From: Latrodectus hesperus
Taxonomy: Eukaryota > Arthropoda > Arachnida > Araneae > Theridiidae
NCBI GenBank assembly: GCA_037975125.1
Contig: CM075857.1
Coordinates: 74,481,345 to 74,545,344 of the forward strand
DNA: 64,000 nt
Direction: 5' to 3'
Shown here one piece after another: positions 25,749 to 38,500 of this stretch. Position 1 is the stretch's first letter. Every line of letters begins with the position of its first letter. The notes under the pieces were generated by a model. The model was not told where the DNA came from and made no database searches. It saw nothing but the letters and a program-made list of their open reading frames with translations. A program made the translations under genes and the position numbers.

Positions 25749-27838
25749 TATTTCAATATTGCACATTTCAGATTTATTTATAAAAAAATAAATAAATCTT
25801 GCCACTATACTATTTCACAAACTCCAATTCAAGTCAAAATCATTCAATTTATTACAAAAATCAAAACACAACTTTTCCCAAAATTAATATTATTGAAAAA
25901 GTTGATGTTCATTTTGAGTATGATAAATTAGTTTTCTGTTTAAATTATATTTAAGTTTATTCTTTAGAGATAAAATTAAATATATTTTAGATAGAAAAGT
26001 GGTGGGGTACTGCAGTTTACGATTGTATTCCCAAAATTTTATTGTTAAAAGACTATAATTATTGTACAAAAATTATTATTCTGTTATTTTAAATGGTCTT
26101 TCAAAACAATAAAATTATCAAGTAACTAATACAGAATTTTTCAAAGCATTATTTTTCTTTTGTTAAAGAGAGTAAATTGAAAGATTAAATTTTTCTATTT
26201 GATTTTATCGTATGGGAACATTTACATATTACTTTTCAATTAAAAGCAGGAGAAATATAAAATAATTAAAACATGAATACCGTAATATTAAACATTAATA
26301 GATAATCTATACTTATAATCGTATATTTTCTTCTCCCGATGCTTTGTATTACTTATATAATTGGTTATCGTATGACATAATCATTAATACGATTCATTTG
26401 CTCTTGTTACCCTAGTCGTTATAAAAAATGCGATCAGAAATTTGTTCATTTCTCCAGCATTTATTTCAATTAATGTAATTTAAAAATTTAAAGTTAGGAA
26501 TATATATTTGTTACACAAGAGTCATGCATAGTATTTTTATTTTCGGTTATTATACAGAAACTTGTAAAATATATTGTTTAAAATATTTATCTTAAAAATT
26601 TGATCTTGTTTTTAAGATGCTACCTTTTTTTATTTTTTATTTATCCGAACATAATGCTACTTCTTTAACCTTCCTAAACTTATTTCAGATTCGAAAGATG
26701 GTTGTAGATCATCCTGAATTTTTTTTTCTTTTTATGGTAATAAAACCTTTTGGCAAGTGATTTTTTCATTACTTAGCGTTTATTAAAATAAATGTCATTA
26801 ATAATCATTTCTTAATAGGCGATATGATGTCGACTAAATATTTTATATTTTACAAAAAATGAATTATTGTAGCTGATATGCAATTTATGGATATTGAATT
26901 TAGTGAATCAAATAGCAGTGTTAAATAATAGCAGTGTTTTTTGCAATAAGCAAATTCTGTTGGTATTTCTTTGAAAAGACAAGGAAATTTGAACTGTTGC
27001 ATATTAAATTTAAAAATTAAAAAAAACATAATTAAATTATTTTGATTCTTTAAGTGATGATAATTTTTAATAGAAGCTTTAACATAAAAATTTTGCCCGA
27101 AATAAAATTTAATTAAAGTATTTTGTTCTGTTTTTTGCATATAAATTAAGTTTTTAATTTATTCTATGATTATTTACAAAATGACTTATTCAATAGTATG
27201 AAAACTTGAATCTTTCAAATCGCTTAAACAAGCGTATTCAAAACAAAATATAAGTCATCGTAAGCAAAAATGATATTAATAATAAAATTTGAAGTTATCA
27301 AATAAATAAGCAAATGTACGATACACATAATGAAAATGTTGGCAAAATTTATTAAAAAATACAGGTACATGTTAAAATTAAAAAGTAAAATTGTTTTAAT
27401 TTTAACGAGAGAAAAAGAGAATTTATTAATTTAAAAAGAGAAAAAGAGAATAATTGCTGAAAGTATTTTATCCTTCATTGCAAAGGGAGGGACAATTTCA
27501 AGCATTTTTTTTAAATACTTGTAGTGTATAAGTTTTCCAATGGCTTAAAATGGATTGTATACCATATATATTATGCATTGCAGGGAAGAAAGTTAAAGAA
27601 ACACATTTTCAGTCTGGAGATGAGAATGCAGCAGTGAAAAGCCTTACTACATCTATTTTTCCTTATTTAGAAATGACTTGCATTGTGAACTTCCTGACCG
27701 ACCCAAAAAAAGCTATTATTATTAAACTAAGTCTCATGAATGTATTTTATATATTTTTAAATAGAATAATTTTTTCTCTCTTCAGAGCAAATCTGAAAAA
27801 ATTATGTCTTCTAGAAATTTTGTCTTTCTTGAAAAAAG

Positions 27839-28590
27839 GTATGTGTGAAAGGAAGTACGGTCTTTTTTGAAAGAAAGTTCGTGGGAAAGGAGAGGTGTCT
27901 TTTTGAAAGAAAGTATGTTTGAAAAGAAATGTGGTCTTTTTTTAAAGAAAGTAGGCGAGAAAGAAAATGTGGTCTTTTTTAAAAGAAAGTATGTGTGAAA
28001 AGCAGTGTGGTCTTTTTGGTAAGGAAGTATGTGCGAAAGGAAGCGTGTCTTTTTGAAAGAAGGTATGTTTGATGGGAAGTGAGGTATTTTTTGAAAGGAA
28101 GTAAATGAGAAAGAAAATTTAGTCTTTTTTGAGAGAAAGGATGTTTGTAAGGAAGTGTGGTCTTTTTTTAAAGAAAATATGTAAGGAAGTGTGGTCTTTT
28201 TTGAAAGAAAATATGTTTGTAAGAAACAGTGGTCTTTTTAGAAAGAAAGTAGATGAGAAAGAAAATGTCTTTTTTAAAAGAATGTATATGTGAAAAGCAG
28301 TGTGGTCTTTTTTGAAAGAAAGCGTGTCTTTTTGAAAGAAAGTATGTTTGAAGGGAAATGTAGTCTTTTTTAAAAGGAAATATGGTCTTTTTTGAAAGGA
28401 AGTATACGTGAAAGGAAGGGTGTCTTTTTTGAAAGAAAGTATGTTTGAAGGGAAGTGTGGTCTTTTTTGAAAGGAAGTAGGTGAGAAAGAAAATGTGGTT
28501 TTGTTTAAAAGAAAGTATGTGTGAAAGGAAGTGTGGTCTTTTTTGAAAAAGTATGAAAAAAGTATGTATGAAAGAAAGAGCGGTTTTTTA
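27839..28590. repeat. Minisatellite with higher-order repeat upstream of gene B
   Basis: About 20 units of 36-39 bp, each of the form GTATGTGTGAAAGGAAGTG then TGGTCTTTTTTGAAAGAAA. Unit types differ: A (GTATGTGTGAAAGG), A' (shorter, GTGTCTTTTT), B (GTATGTTTGAAGGG) and C (GTAGGTGAGAAAGAAAATG). They follow in order A, A', B, C, for example 27839-27876, 27877-27912, 27913-27950 and 27951-27988, making a 150-bp higher-order unit. Some units are shortened. The array ends about 0.9 kb before the gene B start. The sequence is strand-asymmetric: purine-rich blocks alternate with T-runs. Confidence 0.9.
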
Positions 28591-29484
28591 TAAGGAATAG
28601 AAATTTTAGTAAATCTTTACACACATAGTATCGGTTGCAATATATAACATCTGAATATAGTATCTGGTGGGAAAACGTTTCTTACTCGGAAAATGCAATT
28701 ATTAGAGCTTTTGGTAATTTCACAATCGAAAAAAAAAATCATTTTATCTTTTGAAAAAATTGCTTTAGTATTCAATTTTAATTTCGTTTACTGAAAATTC
28801 AAAATTCATCCATCTGAAAACGATATAATTTTAAAAATAATTCATTCGAGCAAAAATACTGAAAGATTTATAAAAAATAAATTTAAAGATTATGACGACA
28901 TTATAAACAGAAAAAAGGAAATTATATAACTTAAGGATTCTGGGATTTTAAATTAATGTTGCTGAGCATTAATTTTTTTAAATACACCACATATTACATA
29001 CTATGTGTGGGTGTGTATTACACCACATATTGCATATAACCTAAGATAATATTTTTGAAAAAAAATGATATAATGTTGAAATTGAGATTAAGTTAAATTG
29101 TTGCTGACTAAATAAATATTAATTTTTTTAAGTACACTCCATGTTGTATGTTACTGTTTAAAAATGTATTGCGTGACACATTGCTTCCTTAAAAGAGGAA
29201 TTTATTATCCACAATCAATTCCGCTTAATAAACAATGCATAATGAATAAAACAGTATTTTTTCTCTTTTGCTACGTTTAAAAATCTGTTGAAGGTTATCT
29301 GTTATACGTAGATGGCCTATTATTTACCATCTGCTTCTATTTTTTTTGTAGGAAATGTGTGTTTCGTGTGAGATTATTTTTTTCAATATCAAGTGTTGTG
29401 TTTCCCACCTGAAGATAAATACTTCAGGAATGTTTCCGTAACGGAAGTTGACTTAGTTCATTCTTGCACATTTGAAAAAAAGAC

Positions 29485-29569
29485 ATGGAATCACTTGGAT
29501 TGGTCCTGAGTGTTTTGATCTTGTGGTTAGCTTCAGTAAATGCTGAGTTTTTTAGATTTGAGGAATGTA
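29485..29569 (+). CDS. GM2A-like: Gene B exon 1: signal peptide and first cysteine
   Basis: Encodes 28 residues plus one base. The donor is A|GTGAGT. The ATG context is AAGACATGG. The exon is too short to show up as a long ORF and was found by matching exon 1 of paralogue A (...NAEFFRFEEC beside ...YAEFYKFEDC). A strong acceptor-like sequence, T-rich then GTAG at 29351, lies 133 bp upstream and could bound a 5'UTR exon. Confidence 0.88.
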
Positions 29570-32500
29570 GTGAGTAATATTTCATCGAATATTTAATTAT
29601 TGCTATATTTCTTGCTTACTTATATTAGAATCAATATTTTTAAGTGCTTTTGTGACCGATGTATTGTATTGACGTAAAATTACACATTTTTAAATTTTAA
29701 GATTGTGTAATAAATTAAGAAGCAATTAATGCCAAAAAATACGCTTTCATTTATGAAAATTATTTAGATTTTTTTGGTCGAAAGAAATAATCAGGAATTT
29801 TGGTATACAGTTCTAGTGTTATTTTCTTAAAACTTTCTACATTTTTTATAAAAATGAATGTAGATTATTAGATTATTTAAATGCTAAGAATGTCTACTAA
29901 GTTTTTCTACAATCTTTACAAATTGACGCATAATCCTGTTGCAAATTTGATTTAAACAAAATCAATTGTTGAATTTCACTGAAAAAAAATAGGCAAATAT
30001 TTTTATATAATTAGGTGATATTATAAGTCATAGTTGATTAAAGTATCATCATATGTATTGCTGTGCAATACAAAATTATATTGCAGAGTTTCAAATTGGC
30101 TCACTTGCATTTGAGACTTCCTTTAAATGAAAAATAGTTTTTATACAAAATATTTAGAATAACAAACATTACATAGAAATATTACTTTTATTGTTTTAAA
30201 AACGTACATTTAAGTCGAAAAAATAAAATTTTTAATAATATTTAATAAATGAAAAACTTTAAAAAATGTTTTTATTTAAAATATAAAAGATTTTTTTCCA
30301 ACGGCCGGAACTTAGGTGACGAACCTATGTCACAACAAGGCCAGAAACTGCTACTCATTTGTCGTTACCCAGTGGGCACCTGCGAGCCAAGTCACAGAGG
30401 CGAGTAGTGTTGCCCGCGATATCACCACAAACCCGTTTATAGGATCGATCACATTCATACAACATCACAGATGAAAAGGCAGAGGAACACAGAGAGAACA
30501 GAGAAAAAGTAACATCCATGCCTGAACCGGGATTCGATTCCCGGGACCCACAGCTCAGGAGACAGGAACGCTAATCACTCAGCCATCAGTCGGTGTATTA
30601 AAGATTATTACCTTAAAGAATGAGATTTTTATTTAGATGTACACTCTAGACATTTTTGCACAATCTTTAAATGAATTTTGAATATTTGAAAACTGTTTTA
30701 AGAGGAACTGTTGAAGAAATACTTTGGAAACTGTTTCTAAAGGAAAATTTTATGCGTAAATTAACAAAAAGATTTTTAGAAACATCATGCTTTAAGAATC
30801 TAATAAACTATTTGCCTTATACAACGTTCTGGGAATGACATAAAGAAATAGGCAAAAATTTATGAACATACATATATTTTACATTATCTAAAAAAATGAA
30901 ACAATTTTTAAAAATTTACATGAATAAATATGGCTTAAATTTTTTTAAGGTGAAAAAATATTAACGAAAATAAGTTGTGTGTAAATATTCTGATTATTAT
31001 AAAAACACGAAATATATAAATTTATATTTACGTAAAATTTCTGTTCTGCCTTCTGTAAAAAAAATTAATCTTATGTAAATCTGTAGCAATATGCATCATA
31101 TACTCTTATACTTAAAATTACACTAAGGAAATAAAATCATGTACTATAAAAATTTATGAAAACATATTCTCTGATAATCAATAATTTAAATTAACAAATT
31201 AAAGTTTCCAAAATTATTGATTGAAACTTTGTTCAGTTAATACTTGAAGGAACATCAGTAATAATGAATTAAAAAAATAAGCAGTTATTTCTAACAGGAA
31301 AGATAAATCACACATTTTCAAATATCAAAAAAATCAAACTCGAAATACCTTCTCTAAAAAGAAGTAGCTTAGGTAATATTTTCTAAAATATAAGTTTGAT
31401 ACCGATTTTCCAATTTTGATCTGAGATTTTTTTTATCACTGCAAATTTCTCTGATTTGTCAGATTTTTTTAGAGATAAGCTTTTTGCAGCAGAAAAGTCC
31501 TTAATAAATATGTATATTGATGTCTTATAACACTGTCAAACTAATATATAGATATAATTGTTTCTTTACCCTTAACTAGTACGATAATTAAAAAATGCAG
31601 ACTGTTTGAAGACTTTCTTGAATAAAAAGTTGCACATCTTGTATATACTTGTTTTCGAAAGGAAATGCCGGAAAACTACATTTTGAAATTTTACCTATCT
31701 TATTTACCTATCTTACAATGAAAGTTGTTACTTATGACTCTTGGACAAGCCAAGCTCGCTATGCCATTGGCTATGCGAATTTAAGCCAGTAAGGCGCGTC
31801 TTTCGTTTAACCAGAGCACCATGAAGGTGAAAGTACGATTTTGCTCTACACTCCTCCGATAGATGGCACCACCATAGGATCCACTCCCTCAATTTTGATA
31901 TTGATCTGAAGGGGGAGAAAATTTTCTCCAGACCATAACACCCATATTAACTACTCAACGACCGACCACAGTGCTTTAGATTTCACAGATTTAACGAGCA
32001 CGTATATCGCATATATCAACGTATATCCATCGTGTACACGATGGATCTTTGGTAGCATTGGGAATCGAACTCCGAACTTTCAGACGGAAGGCCTATGCGT
32101 AACCATTTGGCTACTACGGTCCTACAATGGAAGTTTGAGATTTCAATGAACTATTCGTAAATAAAAACCAAGAAGTGCAGGATTTTGAAAAAAAATTGCT
32201 TATAAGCTTTTGAATTCATAATAATTTTCATTCTTATACTTTATTTCATAAATAAAATTACCATTTTTTAAAAATTTAAAATACATTGATAAATTTATAT
32301 TAATATCAGCTTCAATATATAAAAAGAAAACCCTGCTTTCTTTCAAACGGTTGTACAGATTGTGAATAGTTTTTATGAATATGATTATGAAAAACTTTTC
32401 ATAGTGTTAGAAATAATTAAAGATGGTACATCATGGAAATTTAGAAACATACATAGTATTTATTTGCCAATTCTATTTTTATCAGTATTTCGAATGGTAC

Positions 32501-35500
32501 TGTATCATTCTTTGTTTCTTTCTAAACAATTGGCCGTTAAAATCACTTTATAGGGAAAAATGCAATAACAAACTATTATTTATATAAGTGCGCTGAAAAA
32601 CTAATCATTCTTACAACACAGTTATTTCTTTCCATGGAGTAAATGTTATGTGTCAAGCGGAACATGTTGTTATATATGTATAACAATACGCATATATATT
32701 TATGCATAAAAACTTGAATTGATAAATTGTATAATAATGGGAGAGTTTTAATTTTCTGGCAACAAATGAAGTTAGATTTCTTGAAAGTTATAGAACATTT
32801 TCTTGACATTTTGAGTTTAATACTGTTATATTAACTACAGTTTTGTTTTTGCTAGTAAGGAAAAATTAAAATCAGAATCAATAATTCGAATTTTAAACTA
32901 GTAAATCGTCAAATCGTCAAGTTAAAAGTAAACTTGACGATTTTTTTTCATGATATAATATCTTCTTACACTATTTCATACCCATACCAATAGAAAAGCA
33001 TTGAAATGTAACAAAATTCAGTGTTCATTAGTAATTTTTTTAAAGGGTATAGTTATGTCAACATGATTTTTCCTCTATGAATTACAGACAAAACTTTTCT
33101 ATACCGATCAAATTTCTTACAAACATATTTGAGTAGTATTTCTTCATTCTTAATATAGTGCTTTTAGTTATTTTTAATAAATGCCTTACGTCCTAAAAAT
33201 ATTTCACTATATTTAGGTAAAATGCAAAGTAATCTTTCTTGATATATGTGGCAAAATACTTCGAAATCTTTTAAAATACAGGGTGATTTTTTTAAAGTGA
33301 CAGTGCTTGGAGCGTCCTGTAGCACGATCTAATAGCCGAAATGACACCAAACTCTTGGTATTTAGACTAATCAAAACATGGAGAAAAATTCCGTAAAAAA
33401 GTTTTAGTTACAAAAGTCACCACTAGGACATTTTATGACGCTGCTGTAGTTTACAATAACGAGAATAAACATAAAACTCGGGAATCAAAACAAAATTCAA
33501 TTGTGCGATGACAGTGCTAGTGATAGAAGCTATAAAAGCAAGTAGTAGACAGCTCCTACAAATAATCTGTTGAGATTATTTGCTGTTACTGATAAATATT
33601 ATTAAAGTAAACGAACTCCTGTTACCATTCCTCTCACGTTACCGGAACTCTTTTCTCACATTTTATGCACTGTAAAGCGCCACAAAATACCCAAGCGGTG
33701 ATTTTTGAAACTAAAATATTTTTATACGAAATCCTTTTTCCCGTGTCTTAATTAGTCTAAATACCAAGTTTCGTGCCATTTCGGCAATTAGATCGCGCTC
33801 CAAACGCTGTCACTTTAAAAAAGATCACCATGTATTTAGTACATTTTAATTTATTATAAGTTAATTATCACTTATCAAAGTTTTTGAGTAATGATAATTA
33901 ACCTTAATTGTAAGGTAAAATATCTTAATGAAGTAACAAAGCACATGAAATTATGTTTTATGTAAAACTTTATTTATAGTTAAAGATGTATAGTTATTTT
34001 ATTTGTCATAAATGATAATAATCAAATTGTTTCAATCTTTATTTACTTGTTTTAATGCAGCAAAAGGCGACCAACCACCGGTCACCAATGTCTCCGAATT
34101 CACAATAGCACCAGATCCTATTAGTTTTAAGCAGAACATGAGCATCACGACTCATATTAATTTGCTGAAAGAGATTCCAGATCGAACTATTATTAAAGTA
34201 AGTTACTACAAGATCAAAACAGTTTTCAGAGTGACTGTTGAGGTCCCCATTCCATGCTTTCTAGGAAGATTTGGATCATGGTGAGTTGAAAAATGTCATC
34301 ACATGATAATAAATTTTAAAATAAATCGATTATTTTACTTTGAGGATCATTATTTATTAAAAACAAAGGAATACTTTTTGTAGGTGAAACAGTTAAATGA
34401 ATCTTACTAAGCAAACCAAGTGGTGGTAGAACTTCTGTTTGTCCATCTTCTTTATTTTAAATAAAACTAATACAATTTAAATTTAGATATTATAATTAGT
34501 AATAAAAAAGGAAATTTTACCACCATTATACTACATTTTGTGGTAGTAAATTTCTTATAAAAATATTCATTAAACTTATTTACTTATTTTAAATTTTCAT
34601 ATTACTCAGGCTTCTTTAGCTAGTTGCTATGAGCAAAAAACTATGGTTTTATATTTATTTTAATTTTATTACTTAAAACGTGGAAAGAAACTAATGTCTA
34701 TAGTAATATACATATTAACCAATGAATTAGAAACTAATTAGTCATTTTATTTTAAATGCTTGCTAGAGATGAAGTATAAAAATTGTTTTGTAACTCAGGT
34801 TACACTTGTTAGAATGCCAGATATAAGAATGCATTTCCCATGAATGAAGTAAAATGGGGAAAATGACAGACAGTTGGAAATGGGCTTAATTTTGATACCT
34901 GCTTAGTAGAGATCTTAATTTCGAAGAAAACAAATATCATTGAGTTCTCAAAAGCAGCCATTTTAAAGGCTTTTAAAAGTCTGGAATCAGAACCGACAGT
35001 CTTTATATACAAGACATGATTAAAGTTCGAGCACAGTTTTCGAACAACTTGATCAGTGTTGTTTCTTACTAATTGTAATGGAAGAATAGGACTCTGCTGT
35101 GTGTTTCAAGTGACAAAAAGCTCTTCCCAGCAGATTTCAGCTGGAATCATGTGGAGAGAATTGAAGAAGACTAGAATACATAGTAGGATGCCTGCGATAA
35201 AAATCACTAATTTCTACCCGAAAGCAAAATATCCTTTGCAGTGGTGTCAGAAAAGAAGCTACAGAACATCTGAGGACTGGAAATTGGTAATGTGGTTTGA
35301 TGAATCACGCTTTATCTTATTTTAATTGATGACAGACATCATTTTTGGTGAGAACTCTATGAAGTTATGAACCCATTTTTCCTTTCTACCACGATGAAAA
35401 ATTTTGGCAGAAGAATCATAATATGGGGTATTTTCTGCTGACAAGTGTCAGCGAATTTCTTGAAGGTAAAAAAACAGACATAAGATTCCTTGATATATTG

Positions 35501-38500
35501 GCAAATCAAATGCCATCTGTAATGCATTTTTATACTGATGAAAACGGACATTTTTAGGATAATAATGCAACTTTATATCATGGAAGAAGTGTTCAAAATT
35601 GATTTGCTTTACATCAGTCTAATCTGTCTGGCCTCGCCAGAGATCATATCTTAATCTCAAGAAAATATGTGGGTTATGGTGGAAAGATGCATTTGATAGT
35701 ACTCTCTTCTTCCAGCTAATTTACAAAGTTTGAAAAGCTTGATCACTGATGCATAGTATTTGAATATAAATACACTCCAGAAGCCTATAGAATCGGATGC
35801 CCAAACGAGTAAGAGTTATTGTCTATGCGAAAGGTGATCCAATGAAATATTGGTTTTGGGTTTCTAATTCATTGTCACAAGAATCGTAACAAAAATAGCT
35901 GCTTCTACATAACTCATATACTATAGTTATAGAGTAACATCAAACATTTTCGGAATTTTTCGTATTATTTTCACATATCATTGCTTAAATAGTCCGCCAC
36001 TTTTCATCTGGTTATAACCTTATTTTGTAGTTTACTTCATGTAGATTTTTGTTTCGTGTATGTTTTGTCTTGTTAATCATATGTCGCTAAAAAAGTTTCA
36101 ATACTTCCATGAATTCAATTTACCGTTAATTGTTCATTTCCATACCTCTATTAAGTAAATATGAAACTTGTACTAATAAATTAAAATTACTTAATCATTT
36201 TACATAATTCTGAAAAATATTTAGGAAAACAGTGTGTTCTATGATCATTGATTCTTACTTTCATTCATTTTATGAAATTAAAAAATCGTACAAAACTAAG
36301 CATTATTTCTATGTTGTTGTTGTCGTGTGCCAGCTAGGCTGGCATTATGGGGTGCGCTGTTCCACTTTTCCAACTGAACCATATTTTGGTGTGGAGTCCG
36401 ACTTCCTCAGTACACACATGCCATAGGTACATGTTTATAGGGTAGGCAACCATTCACAACCCATTCATACAAGGAAAGGACAAAGACAGGATAGATAGAG
36501 AAAGAAAGTACATCCATGCCCGAATCGGGATTCAAACCCAGGACCTCCCTATCCGCAGTCAGGCACGCTAACCACTAGACAGGTTGGGCGGTCATTATTC
36601 CTATAAATAGTAAATATAGCCATATTAAGCTTTTTATGATATCAGGTTTGCCATTTTTTAAACATTATTGAATAAATACGCAACAAATAAAATTTTATGA
36701 TTATAATGTATATTTAATTTCAGAGCATTTGCTGAAAATTTGAGGGATTGAATTTTTATAAAATCACGTAAATTATCATTTATTTTTTTCTAATTATTGC
36801 AGAGTATATAAAAATAGATAACGCAGAAAAGCAAAACGAATTTTCTTTTGTTTATTAATTTATCTTCAGAGGTGATCATAATCAGGGATGAGGTTGGGAT
36901 TTATTAATTCCAAGCTCACCTTCCATTTTCCATGCATTTTTCTTTAAGATTTAAAGAAAAAATGTTATATATTATTTTCAAAATTTACCTAATTTACAGC
37001 AAAAAAATTTATTAAAACTTAATTTTAAAGAAATTCTACCTATATTCTAGAATCTTAGGAGAAGGTATGAAGGAACCATTTTTGCATTTACTTGAATGCT
37101 CAGTTTGCATACCGACATCAAAAGTAAGATTTGAAAAGGATTTTTAAAAACAGCTGTATTAATTTTTCAATGAAAAATATTTTCTCGTTTCAATGCATAC
37201 AAATTATACATACATATTAAATGTATACATAGTAATGTTTTTGTAATATTAAGTTTTTGTGTATTCTACAAAATAAAAAAAGAAATCGAATATTCAAATT
37301 TATGCTACTAAATTCAATATGAATTTCTAAAAAGTAAAACTTTAAAAGTAATAATAGTTCATTAAATGATCATTAAAATAATGATTATTTACACACATTG
37401 AGTTTTTATCATCCTGCCATTAATATTAATCTTCTGAATTTATATTTATAAAGTCACATTTTTATGGATTATTTATTATACTATATAAAACTGTCAATGA
37501 TTAAATTCTTAACATATTTAGCAGAATTAAAAAAAGTCCTTTTTAATATAAAAATTATATTATTCAAGTAAATATCTAAATCAAATAGTATCACTATCTA
37601 ATCAATCATATTTTTACAATCAAATAATAAATGATAAGGATGTACAAAATGTATCCAAGATTTATTTCCAAACGAATAAATCTGTCACACTTCAAGGAAA
37701 TAAGCAAGTTGATAATATTTTTTGTACTATTTTATGGAGCAAAATGAAAATAAGCATCGTAATTTTCATTTTATCAATACAGGCTGTTGAAGGATGCCAG
37801 TTAATGATAAATTCTACATTTTAAAGAAAAGTGAAACATAAAACAGAGAATATCTGAAAATATAAGCACAAAGTGATGAGATATTAATAAATATCTTAAC
37901 AGTAATCTTTCCAGGAATGTACATACTGATGTCAAAAGATTCTTAACCAGAGAATAATGGAGGGGCATTTTTTTAAGTTATCTGAAAAGTAATAGCAAAG
38001 GTTCAAGAGTATTAATGATTTAGTTAATGTATTTACAACGAAAATGAATTCACGAAATTAAAGTGATATGCAATATTTGCCATGTAATTTAACGAAATAG
38101 CAGACTTTCGGTAACAGTGTATTTCCTAATAACGTCTTTACCGTTATGTATTCATAAATAACGATTAAAAAATGATATTCCCATAGAGAAAAATGTCTAT
38201 TTAATATCAGTTTTATTTAAGTGCAGTCTTGAAACCAAAAATAAAAGCACTGAGTTTCAATCATGTTAACATTGATAGACAATTATGTTATAAACATTGC
38301 TTTATTGATTACATGTAATTCAGCCAAACATTTAAATGTCATGCAAAGATTTGATCATCCAACATGTACAGTTGCGAGAAGAGTATACCTTGATATTTAG
38401 TTATATTTGTGCATTACTGAGGTGAAAATCTCGGGAAAATTCCAAACATTCATTTAACATTCAGAACATAAAAATAGAATTAAAACAGCTATATATCTCT

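Larger units (their letters stand above)
18231..29484. other. Intergenic region between genes A and B
   Basis: No host exon recognised. It contains a T24 tract at 19134-19157, the nested Tc1/SINE cluster (about 21860-22700), the Tc1-like element 24221-25748 and the minisatellite 27839-28590. Two related T-rich segments lie at about 28950-29040 and 29098-29160, each with TTGCTGA then ATTAATTTTTTTAA then TACAC. The 106-aa ORF at 27550-27870 has no recognisable domain and runs into the minisatellite. Confidence 0.6.

Noticed and set aside
27550..27870. 106-aa + strand ORF
   Set aside because: No recognisable domain, no splice partners, and its end lies within the minisatellite.
27839..28590. 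CRISPR-like regularly spaced repeats
   Set aside because: Units are contiguous, diverged and lack unique spacers; the window is eukaryotic. It is a minisatellite.
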